From positions 62,001 to 126,000 of the forward strand of contig NZ_JAJCIA010000002.1 in the NCBI RefSeq assembly GCF_020554845.1: a stretch of DNA of 64,000 bases, read 5' to 3'. The DNA comes from Blautia faecis (GTDB taxonomy: Bacteria > Bacillota > Clostridia > Lachnospirales > Lachnospiraceae). How positions within the stretch are numbered: the stretch's first letter is position 1; every line of letters begins with the position of its first letter. Positions 8,174 through 17,118 of this stretch are shown in pieces. A model generated the notes under the pieces. It made no database searches, was not told where the DNA came from, and worked only from the letters and a program-made list of their open reading frames with translations. The translations under genes were made by a program, and so were the position numbers.

Positions 8174-9718
8174 ATGTACAGAGTTTTGATAACAGACGAT
8201 GAGAAAATTGAGCGGGAGGGAATAAAATTCCTTCTGGCACAGGAAGAGGGAGAATACGAGATCCATGAGGCTGCCAATGGCAGGCAGGCACTGAATGTAT
8301 TGCGAAGTGAAGAGATTGATTTTCTTTTAACAGACATAAAAATGCCTCATATGGACGGTCTGGAGCTGGCTAGCAAGGTCAGAGAAGAGTATCCCAATCT
8401 TCCAATTGTAATTTTTAGTGGATACAGTGATTTCGCTTTTGCCCAGGAAGCTATGCGTTACGGAGTGAAGGATTACGTGCTGAAGCCGGTTGATCCGGAT
8501 ACATTTCATACAACTATCGGGAAAGTAAAAGCAGAGCTTCAAAGTATCCGGTCCAAGAAGCAGAAGGAAGAGAAAGGGAAGAATTTTCTTCTTCAGTATT
8601 TTCTTCAGACTTACCTGTATTCCGGAAATGAAGAAGTGTTGAAAAAAGCTGGGGAGATTTTAGATGAATCTAACTGGGAGCAGTGGCACTGTGCGATTCT
8701 TATCGAATCAGATAAGGCATTTTTTGATAATGTTCCAGATAATATTGATGAGGAACTGATGCAGGGATTGCACCGGAATTTCTTTTACCTGAATCTGAAT
8801 ACCAGACAGTCTGTGCTGTTTTTTTCTGATGTGTACTGCGATTATCAGCTGGTTGCCAAGCATTTATATGACATTTTGAAGCAGAATTACTCTGCAAGTT
8901 TTCACCTTGCAGTGAGCAGCCGGTTTGAAGGGCATGAGGCGCTGCCTGAAATTATGTCCCAGCTGGAGCAGACCATGGAGGAGAAATTTTATCATCCAGA
9001 TGTGCATGTGTTTAATAATGAGGCCTCTGACAGCCAGCCGGTGAATGCGGAGACACAGGATTCCCGTCTGATGGAGAAGATTTCCGAAGACATTTCCCGC
9101 AAAGATGTGGAGCAGCTGAAGAAGCATTTTGAGTGTCTGGTGAAGAAATATGAGAATGATACCCGTTTCTCTGCCATGTATGTGAAATTTGTTTTTTCCA
9201 ATGTGATCCAGGAGCTTTTTCAGGAAAATCAATTCTCTGAGGAGCGGAAGCTGGATCATGAGGTAGAGCGGCTGTACAGTTGTACCAATCTGAAGCAGAT
9301 CCTTGCAATCACCCAGGAGAATATTAAGGAGTACGAGGAGTTTCTGGAGCGTTCCATGAGTGATTCCAGAGATGAAGTTGCTTCTGTGAAGAATTATATT
9401 TACCAGCACTATGCGGAGGATTTAAGTCTTGAGACATTGGCGGAGAAGGTGTATTTGTCTTCTGGCTATCTCAGCTTTATTTTTAAAAAAGAGACTGGTA
9501 TGAACCTGAACCGCTTTATACGTGTGGTTCGGATGGAAAAGGCGAAGGAGCTTTTGTGTAATTCCAATATGAAGGTGGCACAGGTCAGTGAACAGGTAGG
9601 AATCCCCAATGTTTCTTATTTCTGCAGAAGTTTCAGGGAATATTATGGAAGCAGCCCGGAGTCCTATCGGAAAGGAACCGGTGAAGAGGATGAAAATACC
9701 GGCAGTCATAAAGAATAA
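8174..9718 (+). CDS. Two-component response regulator, YesN/AraC type
   Basis: A 514-residue regulator. Residues 1-120 form a receiver domain with phosphoacceptor D54 in LLTDIKMPHMDG and the conserved K in YVLKPVD. A long middle region follows, and the C-terminal 100 residues are an AraC/XylS double helix-turn-helix (LSLETLAEKVYLSSGYLSFI ... QVSEQVGIPNVSYFCRSFRE). I chose ATG 8174, which is preceded by GGAG and opens MYRVLITDDEK, over an in-frame ATG at 8117 that adds 19 unrelated residues. The kinase gene overlaps its end. It probably activates the ABC operon just upstream, as is usual for YesMN systems; this is inferred from position. Confidence 0.9.
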   Translation: MYRVLITDDEKIEREGIKFLLAQEEGEYEIHEAANGRQALNVLRSEEIDFLLTDIKMPHMDGLELASKVREEYPNLPIVIFSGYSDFAFAQEAMRYGVKDYVLKPVDPDTFHTTIGKVKAELQSIRSKKQKEEKGKNFLLQYFLQTYLYSGNEEVLKKAGEILDESNWEQWHCAILIESDKAFFDNVPDNIDEELMQGLHRNFFYLNLNTRQSVLFFSDVYCDYQLVAKHLYDILKQNYSASFHLAVSSRFEGHEALPEIMSQLEQTMEEKFYHPDVHVFNNEASDSQPVNAETQDSRLMEKISEDISRKDVEQLKKHFECLVKKYENDTRFSAMYVKFVFSNVIQELFQENQFSEERKLDHEVERLYSCTNLKQILAITQENIKEYEEFLERSMSDSRDEVASVKNYIYQHYAEDLSLETLAEKVYLSSGYLSFIFKKETGMNLNRFIRVVRMEKAKELLCNSNMKVAQVSEQVGIPNVSYFCRSFREYYGSSPESYRKGTGEEDENTGSHKE

Positions 9719-11510
9719 ATTTGAGAATATGAAATATCGTCATAAGCTGACTATTCTTCTTGTGACAGCCAGCCTGGTTCCCATGATCCTGCTTGTATTG
9801 TATAGTCATGACCGCATGAGCAGTCTGCTCCGGGAAAAAGAAATGGAGGATATGTCTTCCATTCTGGAACAGACCGGAGAGGGAATCGACAGCCAGATAG
9901 AAGTTTTTTCCAGTCTTCTGAATTATCTCACTTATTCCCCGGATATTGAGGATCTGATCACTGAGAAAAATATGGATAATTATCAAGCGTATAGAAAATA
10001 TACAGAAGTAGCAGATCCTCTTTTGTCTGTACCAAAGTCTTATCATGATGCTATTATACAGATCCAGTTGTTTGCAGAAAGTATTAAAGTGCGCCATGAG
10101 TATACACTTGTGCCTTTGTCAGAGGTGGATAAGGAGTGGTGGTATGACAAACTGGCAGAGGATGTGTCTGTGCAGTGGGTGGTGGACAGCCGGATACCGG
10201 AGATTGCAGCTGTAAGGCGGATTTATACTGGCAGAGAGCAGACTGCAGTTCTTTGCGTTACACTGGATTATAATAAGATTTTTCAGCCCTTTGAAAAGAT
10301 TATTTCTGCAGAATCCGGGGGCATGATCCTGGATAAAGGGGGAAATGTTCTGTTTCAGAAGGAAATGCTGGGTGAAAAGGAAGAAAAGGATTCGGGAGAG
10401 GCTGTCTCCAGGGAGTTTCTGGAGTCCGGGCAGGGAGATTATGCTTTTGTAAACCGGAAGAACGCGGCTTGCGGATGGATTTTTTATTTGTATAAGCTGC
10501 AATCAGCAGTGGACAGCTCTGTGTCAGGAATCCTGGTCAGCGAGATTCCCCTGATTGCGGCCTGTGTAGCCATAATTCTGGTGTTGGGACTTTCTTTTTC
10601 CAGACTTTTTACCAGAAAGATCGAGGAGCTTACCGATAACATGAACCGGGTAAACCAGGGGAGCCGTGAGGTTACGGTGGACAGCAATGCTGGAGATGAA
10701 ATTGGCCTTCTGGTGCGCAGCTTCCGAAGCATGATGGACGAGATCAATCGTCTGATCCATGAGGTTTATGAGAATAAGATTGCGTTGAAAGAGTTTGAAC
10801 TGAAGGCACTGACTGCCCAGATCAACCCTCATTTTTTGTATAACTCCCTGTCTGTTATCAACTGGATGGCTATTCGAAGCAATCAGAGGGAAATTAGTAA
10901 GGTTACTTTGTCCTTATCTATGTTCTACCGGACTGCTTTGAGTAAGGGGCAGGATATGGTAACTGTGGATAACTGTATTCAGAATATTAAGGCGTATCTG
11001 GATATCCAGCTGGTGATGCATGACAATGATTTTCAAGTGATCTGGGACATTGACCCGGAGGTGAAAGGAGATATTGTGCCTAAATTGTTGCTGCAGCCTG
11101 TTGTGGAGAATGCATTGGAGCATGGGCTGGACATGAAAGAAGAAGGAGAGAAGATTCTGAAACTGTTTTTTGTAAAGGACGGTGAGGATGTGCTTCTTGC
11201 TGTGGAGGATAATGGACCAGGAATGGAACAGGAAGAGGCAGATAAGCTGGTAACTTACAAGGCTTCCGGATATGGTCTTAAAAATGTCAATGACAGAATG
11301 CAGCTTCTTTATGGGATGGAGTACGGAATCAAGGTGTTTAGCCAGATTGATCAAGGTACCAGGGTAGAAATGAGAATTCCAAGAGAAAAAGCGGATGAGG
11401 AGGCTGTGGCAGCCGGAGAGTTTTCTACGAAAAAGTTTTTGCAGGAACCGGAAGAAGACACAGAGGACACAACAGGAAAGAAAGGTGGAAAAAGTGAAGA
11501 AAAAAAATAG
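9690..11510 (+). CDS. Sensor histidine kinase, YesM/LytS type
   Basis: A 606-residue membrane kinase paired with the regulator upstream. It has a TM segment near residues 18-38, an extracellular sensing region, a second TM (about residues 275-297), a HAMP linker, then the His_kinase box INPHFLYNSLSVINW with H381. The HATPase core shows VVENALEHGL, DNGPGM and GYGLKNVNDR. Start ATG 9690 overlaps the regulator gene by 29 bp. A later ATG at 9729 and earlier in-frame codons are possible but lack better ribosome sites. The C-terminal 40 residues are charged and poorly conserved. It overlaps the lipoprotein gene downstream. Confidence 0.88.
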   Translation: MKIPAVIKNKFENMKYRHKLTILLVTASLVPMILLVLYSHDRMSSLLREKEMEDMSSILEQTGEGIDSQIEVFSSLLNYLTYSPDIEDLITEKNMDNYQAYRKYTEVADPLLSVPKSYHDAIIQIQLFAESIKVRHEYTLVPLSEVDKEWWYDKLAEDVSVQWVVDSRIPEIAAVRRIYTGREQTAVLCVTLDYNKIFQPFEKIISAESGGMILDKGGNVLFQKEMLGEKEEKDSGEAVSREFLESGQGDYAFVNRKNAACGWIFYLYKLQSAVDSSVSGILVSEIPLIAACVAIILVLGLSFSRLFTRKIEELTDNMNRVNQGSREVTVDSNAGDEIGLLVRSFRSMMDEINRLIHEVYENKIALKEFELKALTAQINPHFLYNSLSVINWMAIRSNQREISKVTLSLSMFYRTALSKGQDMVTVDNCIQNIKAYLDIQLVMHDNDFQVIWDIDPEVKGDIVPKLLLQPVVENALEHGLDMKEEGEKILKLFFVKDGEDVLLAVEDNGPGMEQEEADKLVTYKASGYGLKNVNDRMQLLYGMEYGIKVFSQIDQGTRVEMRIPREKADEEAVAAGEFSTKKFLQEPEEDTEDTTGKKGGKSEEKK

Positions 11511-13341
11511 AATTCTGGTATTGGGACTGACTTTTTCCATGGTGATTTCGTCTGGTTCATTGACAGGCTGTGATAGCGCAGCTGGAAATATGGGAAAAGA
11601 GACAACGGGTGTGGAATACGAAGAAGCAGATTATGAGCTTTCTGAGGAATCATGCAGTGATTCCGGAATTGATGCAGCTGACCCAGGCACTGTAGACAAC
11701 GAGACGGAAAAGACAGCAGAAAACAGAACGGATGCAGAGAAAAGTACAGAAACAGAAGAATCCCAGACAGATAATTCTACAGATAGCGGATTGTGGAAAA
11801 AAGCTTCCACAACTCCGTATGGAAAGTACCCGGAGCTTGTGACTTATACTTTAGGACAGATGAGCGGTGCCAATAATTCCAATCTTCCAGCAGGAAATAC
11901 CTACGAAGACAGCGCTTATACCAGATATCTGAAAGAGATTCTGAACGTGCAGAATGAAAATGCCTATATGGAGCGGGAGGATCGCTACGACGAGTATGTG
12001 AATGTGCTGGTAAATGATCACACTTTGCCGGATGTACTGGTGGTTTCAGACAGGGAGACTTTAAATGTTCTTGTGGAAAATGACATGGTGGAGGATCTGA
12101 CTGAGGTTTATGCAAACTGTACCTCCCCGAGAATCAAGGCCATGTATAACAGCTATGGTCCACAGCTTCTCGGTGCAGGAACCTTTGATGGTAAGCTGAT
12201 GGCGCTTCCGGAAGCAGTAATCGACCACGGTCCCTGCCTTTTGTGGATGAGAAAGGACTGGATGGACCAGCTAGGCCTTGCAGAGCCAAAGACTCTGGAA
12301 GAGGCTATGGATATTATCCAGGTTTTTCAGGAAAACAGGATGGGAGCAGAGGAAGGGGAAGATCCTGTGGGACTTGTGTGTGATACCAATTTTGTGTCTA
12401 CTACCAGTCAGAATTATTCGGTGGAACCTGTTTTTGAAAAATTTTATTCTTATCCAAGAAGATGGATCAAGGACAAAGACGGGGAAATTGTCTATGGTTC
12501 TTTGACAGAGGAGACCAGATCTGCCGTTGCTTATTTGCACGAGCTATATGAGAGAGGAATACTGGATCAGAACTTTGCCCTGCGTGCTCAGAATAATCTC
12601 CGTGATCTGGTAGTGGAAGGTAAATGCGGTGCGTTTTTTGGACTTTGGTGGGCACCGAATAATCCGCTTATGGATGTGGCTGAGAATGATCCGGAAGCAG
12701 ACTGGGAGCCTTATTACCTTACTGCTGAATATCAGGAAAAAGATAACGTTTATGCTTCTTTTCGGGACAACAAATATGTGGTTGTGAGAAAGGGTTACGA
12801 ACATCCGGAAATTGTAATGAAAATTATCAGTGTTCTGTTTGATTACAGCCGGTTTGAAGATGAGGAAAATGCGGATGAGATCAACAGCTATTTTGCTTTG
12901 AATGTGGATCCTACAGCCAGACCGCTGGTTATTAATGTGGATTATAATGAGGCAATTTATAATGTTACGAAGGATATCAGGAGAGTAATGTCCGGCAAGC
13001 AGAAGGCAAGTAATTTAAGCGCACTGGAGAAGTCTTACTATGATGCCTGTATGAAGTATTTGAGCGGGAAAAATGTAACTGTAGAGGACTGGGCTGCGTA
13101 CAAGTCCAGAATTTCAGCAGTGGGCGTGCTGGTTGACGGCCATTATAGTTCGGTGCGCAGAACATATCTGGTTGATTCGGATGGAGAGATTCCCAACATG
13201 CTTGCTTCCCTGGAGAAAAATGCCTTTATTCAGATGATCATGGGAGAGCAGCCCATGGATTACTTTGATACCTTTGTGGAAGAGTGGTATAACCAGGGGG
13301 GAAGGGAACTGACCGAGAAGATCAGAGAGGAGAATTCGTAA
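11494..13341 (+). CDS. Lipoprotein solute-binding protein, LplA-like, linked to the sensor system
   Basis: A 615-residue lipoprotein. Starting at GTG 11494, the signal peptide is KKKNRILVLGLTFSMVISSG followed by the lipobox LTGC. An acidic, Thr/Glu-rich linker of about 70 residues follows, then a large LplA-type binding domain (YPELVTYTLGQM, LPDVLVVSD, GPCLLWMRKDWMDQLGL). AGGTGG lies just upstream of the GTG. The gene overlaps the kinase gene by 17 bp, so it is coupled to the two-component system rather than to permeases. It may import sugar using other permeases, or present ligand to the kinase. Longer in-frame starts inside the kinase gene would spoil the signal peptide. Confidence 0.85.
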   Translation: MKKKNRILVLGLTFSMVISSGSLTGCDSAAGNMGKETTGVEYEEADYELSEESCSDSGIDAADPGTVDNETEKTAENRTDAEKSTETEESQTDNSTDSGLWKKASTTPYGKYPELVTYTLGQMSGANNSNLPAGNTYEDSAYTRYLKEILNVQNENAYMEREDRYDEYVNVLVNDHTLPDVLVVSDRETLNVLVENDMVEDLTEVYANCTSPRIKAMYNSYGPQLLGAGTFDGKLMALPEAVIDHGPCLLWMRKDWMDQLGLAEPKTLEEAMDIIQVFQENRMGAEEGEDPVGLVCDTNFVSTTSQNYSVEPVFEKFYSYPRRWIKDKDGEIVYGSLTEETRSAVAYLHELYERGILDQNFALRAQNNLRDLVVEGKCGAFFGLWWAPNNPLMDVAENDPEADWEPYYLTAEYQEKDNVYASFRDNKYVVVRKGYEHPEIVMKIISVLFDYSRFEDEENADEINSYFALNVDPTARPLVINVDYNEAIYNVTKDIRRVMSGKQKASNLSALEKSYYDACMKYLSGKNVTVEDWAAYKSRISAVGVLVDGHYSSVRRTYLVDSDGEIPNMLASLEKNAFIQMIMGEQPMDYFDTFVEEWYNQGGRELTEKIREENS

Positions 13342-13344
13342 TTT

Positions 13345-14247
13345 ATGCGAGAAGAATTATTTAAGAATTGTACCTTATGCCCCCGGAAGTGTAATGTGAA
13401 TCGTCTGGAGGGCAAAAGAGGATATTGTGGCATGGACAGTACTATAAGGGCTGCCCGTGCCGCTCTTCATATGTGGGAGGAACCTTGTATTTCAGGAAAA
13501 AAAGGATCAGGGGCTGTTTTTTTCTCTGGCTGCGGCTTGCGGTGCTGTTTCTGCCAGAACCGGGATATTGCCATTGGGGATTCCGGAAAAGAAATTTCAG
13601 TGGAGCGGCTTGCTGAAATTTTTCTGGAATTGCAGGAAAAAGGGGCGGCAAATCTGAATCTGGTCACTGGGGCGCATTATGTGCCGCATATTATTTCGGC
13701 GTTGGAGCTGGCCAGAGGAAAGGAAATGAATCTTCCAGTCGTGTACAATTCCAGTGGGTATGAGAGCGTGGAAACTATCCGGAGACTGGATGGTTATGTG
13801 GATGTATATCTGCCAGATATGAAATATATGGAGCCTGAATTGGCTGCTGCTTTTTCCAACGCAAGGGATTATCCGCAGGCGGCGCAGAGTGCAATTGCCG
13901 AAATGATGCGTCAGACCGGTCCCTGTCAGTTTGCGGAGGATGGATATATAAAACGCGGGACAATTGTTCGTCATCTGATTTTGCCAGGGCATACCAAAAA
14001 TTCTATTGCAGTATTGAAATATCTGTACCGGACTTATGGGGAGGATATTTTTATCAGCGTAATGAACCAATATACGCCTGTCTGGAAGAATGAGAAATTT
14101 CCGGAACTGAATCGGAAAGTGACCAGACGAGAGTATGAAAAGGTGTTGGACGCTGCCATTGAGCTTGGAATCGAAAATGGCTATTTTCAGGAAGGGGAGA
14201 CTGCGGAGGAAAGTTTTATACCGGCGTTTGATTATGAAGGGGTATGA
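13345..14247 (+). CDS. PflX-like radical SAM protein (COG1313-type)
   Basis: A 300-residue radical SAM enzyme. An N-terminal cluster CTLCPRKCNVNR...GYCG is followed by the SAM-binding cluster GCGLRCCFCQN (CxxxCxxC) at about residues 63-73. The pattern fits the PflX group, distant relatives of pyruvate formate-lyase activase whose substrate is unknown. It follows the lipoprotein gene after 3 bp and may be co-transcribed with the sensor system, but no functional link is obvious. The start ATG has GAGAGGAG about 12 nt upstream. No glycyl-radical enzyme gene is near. Confidence 0.88.
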   Translation: MREELFKNCTLCPRKCNVNRLEGKRGYCGMDSTIRAARAALHMWEEPCISGKKGSGAVFFSGCGLRCCFCQNRDIAIGDSGKEISVERLAEIFLELQEKGAANLNLVTGAHYVPHIISALELARGKEMNLPVVYNSSGYESVETIRRLDGYVDVYLPDMKYMEPELAAAFSNARDYPQAAQSAIAEMMRQTGPCQFAEDGYIKRGTIVRHLILPGHTKNSIAVLKYLYRTYGEDIFISVMNQYTPVWKNEKFPELNRKVTRREYEKVLDAAIELGIENGYFQEGETAEESFIPAFDYEGV

Positions 14248-14369
14248 AAGAAAAAGTATTATGCACGAATCCGATGATATAGTTCCAGAGGATATTTGTG
14301 GTGACTTTGAAGTTGAGTAAACGAACAATTGGTATGGGGAGAAAAAGCCTGCTGACTACTGTTTTGAAG

Positions 14370-14391
14370 CTGCCCAGCAATTGCCGGGCAG
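14370..14391. terminator. Hairpin between the radical SAM gene and cotJ operon
   Basis: CTGCCC and GGGCAG pair, with the self-complementary GCAATTGC between them. It lies between the convergent radical SAM and cotJC genes and is likely a terminator, although the T run is weak. Confidence 0.5.
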
Positions 14392-14396
14392 TATTA

Positions 14397-14440
14397 GAGC
14401 GTGTTTAAAAAAGGTTTTCTGTGAGATGTGTATTGCTGTT
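14397..14440. repeat. Family 1 repeat fragment
   Basis: GAGCGTGTTTAAAAAAGG preceded by TA is a family 1 tip. The next 25 bp (TTTTCTGTGAGATGTGT...) match, with a few changes, the inner side of the right end of the full element at 49164-49325 read in reverse. The opposite end is not recognisable. Confidence 0.65.
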
Positions 14441-14469
14441 ACGGTTATCTTTATGACCAGCAGCATATG

Positions 14470-15102
14470 CTATTTTGCTTCAGGTGCACAGCTTGCAGAG
14501 CAGGGATTGTCAAAGCCTGGATTGAAAGCGTAGAAGTTTTTAGCATCCAACTGTTCCTGGATGGAGCGAAGTGCTTCACCAAATCGCTGGAAATGTACCA
14601 CTTCCCTTGCACGCAGGAAACGGATAGGATCAGCAACTTCCGGGATATTTCGTACTACACGGAGAATATTGTCATAAGTGGAGCGTGCTTTCTGTTCTGC
14701 TGCAAGGTCTTCAAATAGATCCGTGATTGGATCACCTTTACTCTGGAATTCGCAGGCATTAAATGGAACACCCCCTGCTGCCTGTGGCCACACGCCAACT
14801 GTGTGGTCAATATAATATGGTCCCAGCCCGGAATTCTCAATTTCTTCCATAGTGAGGTCACGGGTAAGCTGGTGAACCATGGTGGAAACCATCTCCAGAT
14901 GTGCCAGTTCTTCAGTACCGATATCATTAAGCACAGCTGCAGAGGTTCGGTTCGGCATGGTAAAGCGCTGGGAGAGATAGCGCATAGAAGCACCGATTTC
15001 TCCATCCGGGCCACCATACTGGCTCATAATGAACTGAGCCAGCTTCGCATTTGGCGTTTTGATATTGATTGGATACTGTAATCTTTTTTCATAATTCCAC
15101 AT
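14470..15102 (-). CDS. cotJC: Spore coat protein CotJC (manganese catalase family)
   Basis: A 210-residue protein of the ferritin-like manganese catalase family, a component of the spore coat. Visible segments are MWNYEKRLQYPI at the start, YLSQRFTM, IGTEELAHLEMV with metal-binding E and H, and LRAREVVHFQRFGEAL with the second E..H site. Length and motifs match CotJC, which is shorter than full catalases. It is the last gene of a three-gene minus-strand operon, 6 nt after cotJB. A GGAG site is embedded in the end of cotJB. Confidence 0.95.
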   Translation of the reverse strand: MWNYEKRLQYPINIKTPNAKLAQFIMSQYGGPDGEIGASMRYLSQRFTMPNRTSAAVLNDIGTEELAHLEMVSTMVHQLTRDLTMEEIENSGLGPYYIDHTVGVWPQAAGGVPFNACEFQSKGDPITDLFEDLAAEQKARSTYDNILRVVRNIPEVADPIRFLRAREVVHFQRFGEALRSIQEQLDAKNFYAFNPGFDNPCSASCAPEAK

Positions 15103-15108
15103 AAACTG

Positions 15109-15384
15109 TCACGCTCCTTCCTTTTCCCATGGAAATGGCTGCTGAGACCATTTCCATGCATTTTCACTGCTTACAGCTGCACTGTCGATGGTCAGAGGAC
15201 CGTATTTCTCAGCATATTCGGCCATCAGCTGGTTGCGACGGTCAGAAATATCGGAAAAATAGCGCAATGCTTTTTGATCCTCAGGGTGAGTATCCAGATA
15301 AAGAAGCATGTCATTGACAGCGAAACTAACCTCATTGATCTGCTGTAAAAAAGAGCATCTTGGGGAAGGCTGCTTTCTCATCAT
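15109..15384 (-). CDS. cotJB: Spore coat protein CotJB
   Basis: A 91-residue coat protein with the family pattern INEVSFAVNDMLLYLDTHPEDQKAL and the ending YGPLTIDS...W.WSQQPFPWE. It overlaps cotJA by 4 bp (ATGA), so the two are translationally coupled, and sits directly upstream of cotJC. CotJB is thought to act with CotJA and CotJC in assembling the inner coat. Confidence 0.93.
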   Translation of the reverse strand: MMRKQPSPRCSFLQQINEVSFAVNDMLLYLDTHPEDQKALRYFSDISDRRNQLMAEYAEKYGPLTIDSAAVSSENAWKWSQQPFPWEKEGA

Positions 15385-15794
15385 CTTCGAATACCTCTCT
15401 TTCCACAGAATGGTTTACAAAGCTGTGGGAAAATAGTGCCCACAGACAAGGCATAGTCAAGAGCATAGGCTGAAGTGAAATTCTGATATGGTACATAGGC
15501 CATTGCTGGTGTCAGGTGTTTCAGGTGCTCATACATATTATCTGTTTTTGATGAAACTGGTTTAGTGCAGGGGCAGTTTGGTGTTTGGGAAATTGGCGGA
15601 TTGTATGAAGACTTCACAGGTATGAAATCACCGGAATTTTTATATGGTCTGGTACAGTCTGAGGACTCACAATTCATTTCGCTGCAAGAAGTCTCTCGCC
15701 GCATTTGCGACAGTGGAGCGGGAGAGAAATTCATCATCCCGCAGGTTCTATTATAAGGGCGGCAGCCCGAACGGTTCATCTGATAATTTTCCAT
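15381..15794 (-). CDS. cotJA: CotJA-type spore coat protein with long N-terminal extension
   Basis: A 137-residue protein. Its C-terminal 50 residues (MAYVPYQNFTSAYALDYALSVGTIFPQL) are the CotJA core, which in Bacillus makes up most of a protein of about 80 residues. The first 85 residues are a Cys/Pro/Asn-rich extension (many C and P, such as SQTPNCPCTKP) typical of disordered, cross-linkable coat material. It is the first gene of cotJABC. A possible sigma-E -10 (CATAGAAT on the minus strand) lies about 40 bp upstream. Confidence 0.88.
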   Translation of the reverse strand: MENYQMNRSGCRPYNRTCGMMNFSPAPLSQMRRETSCSEMNCESSDCTRPYKNSGDFIPVKSSYNPPISQTPNCPCTKPVSSKTDNMYEHLKHLTPAMAYVPYQNFTSAYALDYALSVGTIFPQLCKPFCGKRGIRR

Positions 15795-15833
15795 AAACAG
15801 ATCCTTTCCTTATTCCGTAAGGTCTTTCCCTTT

Positions 15834-15841
15834 ATTCTATG
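15834..15841 (-). promoter_or_regulatory. Possible sigma-E -10 element of cotJABC
   Basis: CATAGAAT on the minus strand matches the sigma-E -10 consensus CATACAAT at seven of eight positions and lies 40 bp before cotJA. The -35 region is very AT-rich and gives no clear match. B. subtilis cotJ is sigma-E dependent. Confidence 0.35.
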
Positions 15842-15930
15842 TAAAAATATATAAATGTGTTTATATAAGAGAATGTAATAGTTACGTATACTGTTGGTGG
15901 TGCAGTGAAAAGAACGGATGGTATTTTTTA

Positions 15931-16584
15931 TTATGGCTTTGGTTTTAAGAGATACACATGCACAAAATAAATCAGTGCGGGAATCAGAAATACAAGATTT
16001 ACACCGCCTGCCAGGAATTCAGGAACGTTGCCTGCTCCTTGAAATGTAAATTCAAGGAAAAGGTACAGTGCTCCAGCTAAAGTACTTAACATCCAGTTCT
16101 CCCAGCCCAGCCAGCCAAGAAGCCCAGCCAGAATCAGGGAAAATTCCCGATAATACTGCAAATAAGTATCCGAAGAAAATGGAAAAACATTTCTTAGAAG
16201 ATAACATCCAAATAGGATTCCAAGAATATTCATTGCTCTCATTATTTCAAAAATCAGACTTGTACTCTTTAACATAGAGCAGTTGTCCCATAGCTTTACA
16301 TCTAATTTATTGGCTGCGCTGATAGCTGCCTTGGTGAAAGTGCCATTTGTCATAACGATGCAGCGGTCGCAGTCATAGTATTTGCCCCCGGCATAGACCT
16401 CTTGCACTGCTTTATTCCCAACTGGATAAGAATAATATTTGCATTGAACTGCATATTTTGAAAAATGTTTGTAGGCAATGATGTCAACACCCTGGTCACC
16501 ACTTTTTTTGGTAACTTCTACATGGTGAAATCCCTTTCGGCGCAGCATCCGGGCGCATTTATATTCAAATTTGTGTCCATTCAT
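15931..16584 (-). CDS. Mrr-like restriction endonuclease domain with C-terminal membrane segments
   Basis: A 217-residue protein. Residues 1-105 form an Mrr-type nuclease fold with the PD-(D/E)XK residues visible: E7 in the first helix, D in GDQGVDII, and QCK in KYAVQCKYY, followed by the GGKYYDCDRCIVMTNGTFT strand-helix. Residues about 110-215 contain three or four hydrophobic helices, so the nuclease should sit on the inner face of the membrane. Such fusions are known in Firmicutes but their role is unclear; defence against foreign DNA or DNA processing are both open. It is a single gene between cotJ and trkA, with an AAGGG ribosome site. Confidence 0.8.
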   Translation of the reverse strand: MNGHKFEYKCARMLRRKGFHHVEVTKKSGDQGVDIIAYKHFSKYAVQCKYYSYPVGNKAVQEVYAGGKYYDCDRCIVMTNGTFTKAAISAANKLDVKLWDNCSMLKSTSLIFEIMRAMNILGILFGCYLLRNVFPFSSDTYLQYYREFSLILAGLLGWLGWENWMLSTLAGALYLFLEFTFQGAGNVPEFLAGGVNLVFLIPALIYFVHVYLLKPKP

Positions 16585-16758
16585 CTGGTAAAATCCCTTA
16601 TTTTGAGTTATTGTTTCGTTTTTTTATACAAAAACAGCAGAAATCGTTTCATGATTTTTTCAAAAGTCTTTCACACTTTTATCACATTTGTTTCGTATAT
16701 TATTAACTGTAGAAAGCACCAAGTCTTTCTTAATTTAATATTTTTCTTTTTCATACGC

Positions 16759-16778
16759 GCCGGTGCGAAAGCACCGGC
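16759..16778. other. GC-rich hairpin with GAAA tetraloop
   Basis: GCCGGTGC, GAAA and GCACCGGC form a perfect 8-bp stem in an AT-rich gap. There is no T run on either side, so it is not a normal terminator. It lies upstream of the Mrr-like gene and 400 bp before trkA. I cannot assign a role. Confidence 0.5.
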
Positions 16779-16922
16779 CTCCTTCCATTTCTGGGGAAAA
16801 TATCCTGTTTATAAAGTTAACGGCGAAAGCCAAATTCGGGAAAATGAAATAAAGTATATTTATAGAGATAAAGTCATTGTACTACATATGAAATAAAAAG
16901 TAAACACCTGTTCGAACAACAC

Positions 16923-17035
16923 GTTGCTGTTCACTCCGTTCACAGTAACGCGCTTCGCGATGCACAAAAATCACGCATTCGCATGATTTCGCGCCGCACT
17001 TCCCGGGTTTTGTGTGAACAAAGTTCACAGTTAAC
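16923..17035 (-). repeat. Family 2 MITE, truncated copy
   Basis: A copy in reverse orientation: it starts with the terminal repeat GTTGCTGTTCACT, then the conserved CGCGCTTCGCGATGCAC block, the CATGATT hairpin and GTGAACAAAGTTCAC. The other 30 bp end is missing and the copy stops at GTTAAC. No 8-bp flanking duplication is visible, as expected for a damaged copy. It lies upstream of the trkA promoter. Confidence 0.8.
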
Positions 17036-17074
17036 TTCAAACATACTCTAAGATTTACTGTAAGAAAATGACTA

Positions 17075-17103
17075 TTTCCAAAAGCAAACAGTAGTGCTAT
17101 AAT
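17075..17103 (+). promoter_or_regulatory. Promoter of trkAH
   Basis: TTTCCA (17075-17080), 17 bp, TATAAT (17098-17103). The -10 is perfect and the -35 matches at four positions. A leader of about 75 nt with a strong hairpin follows. Confidence 0.6.
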
Positions 17104-17118
17104 AGCAGTGTTTAGAAT

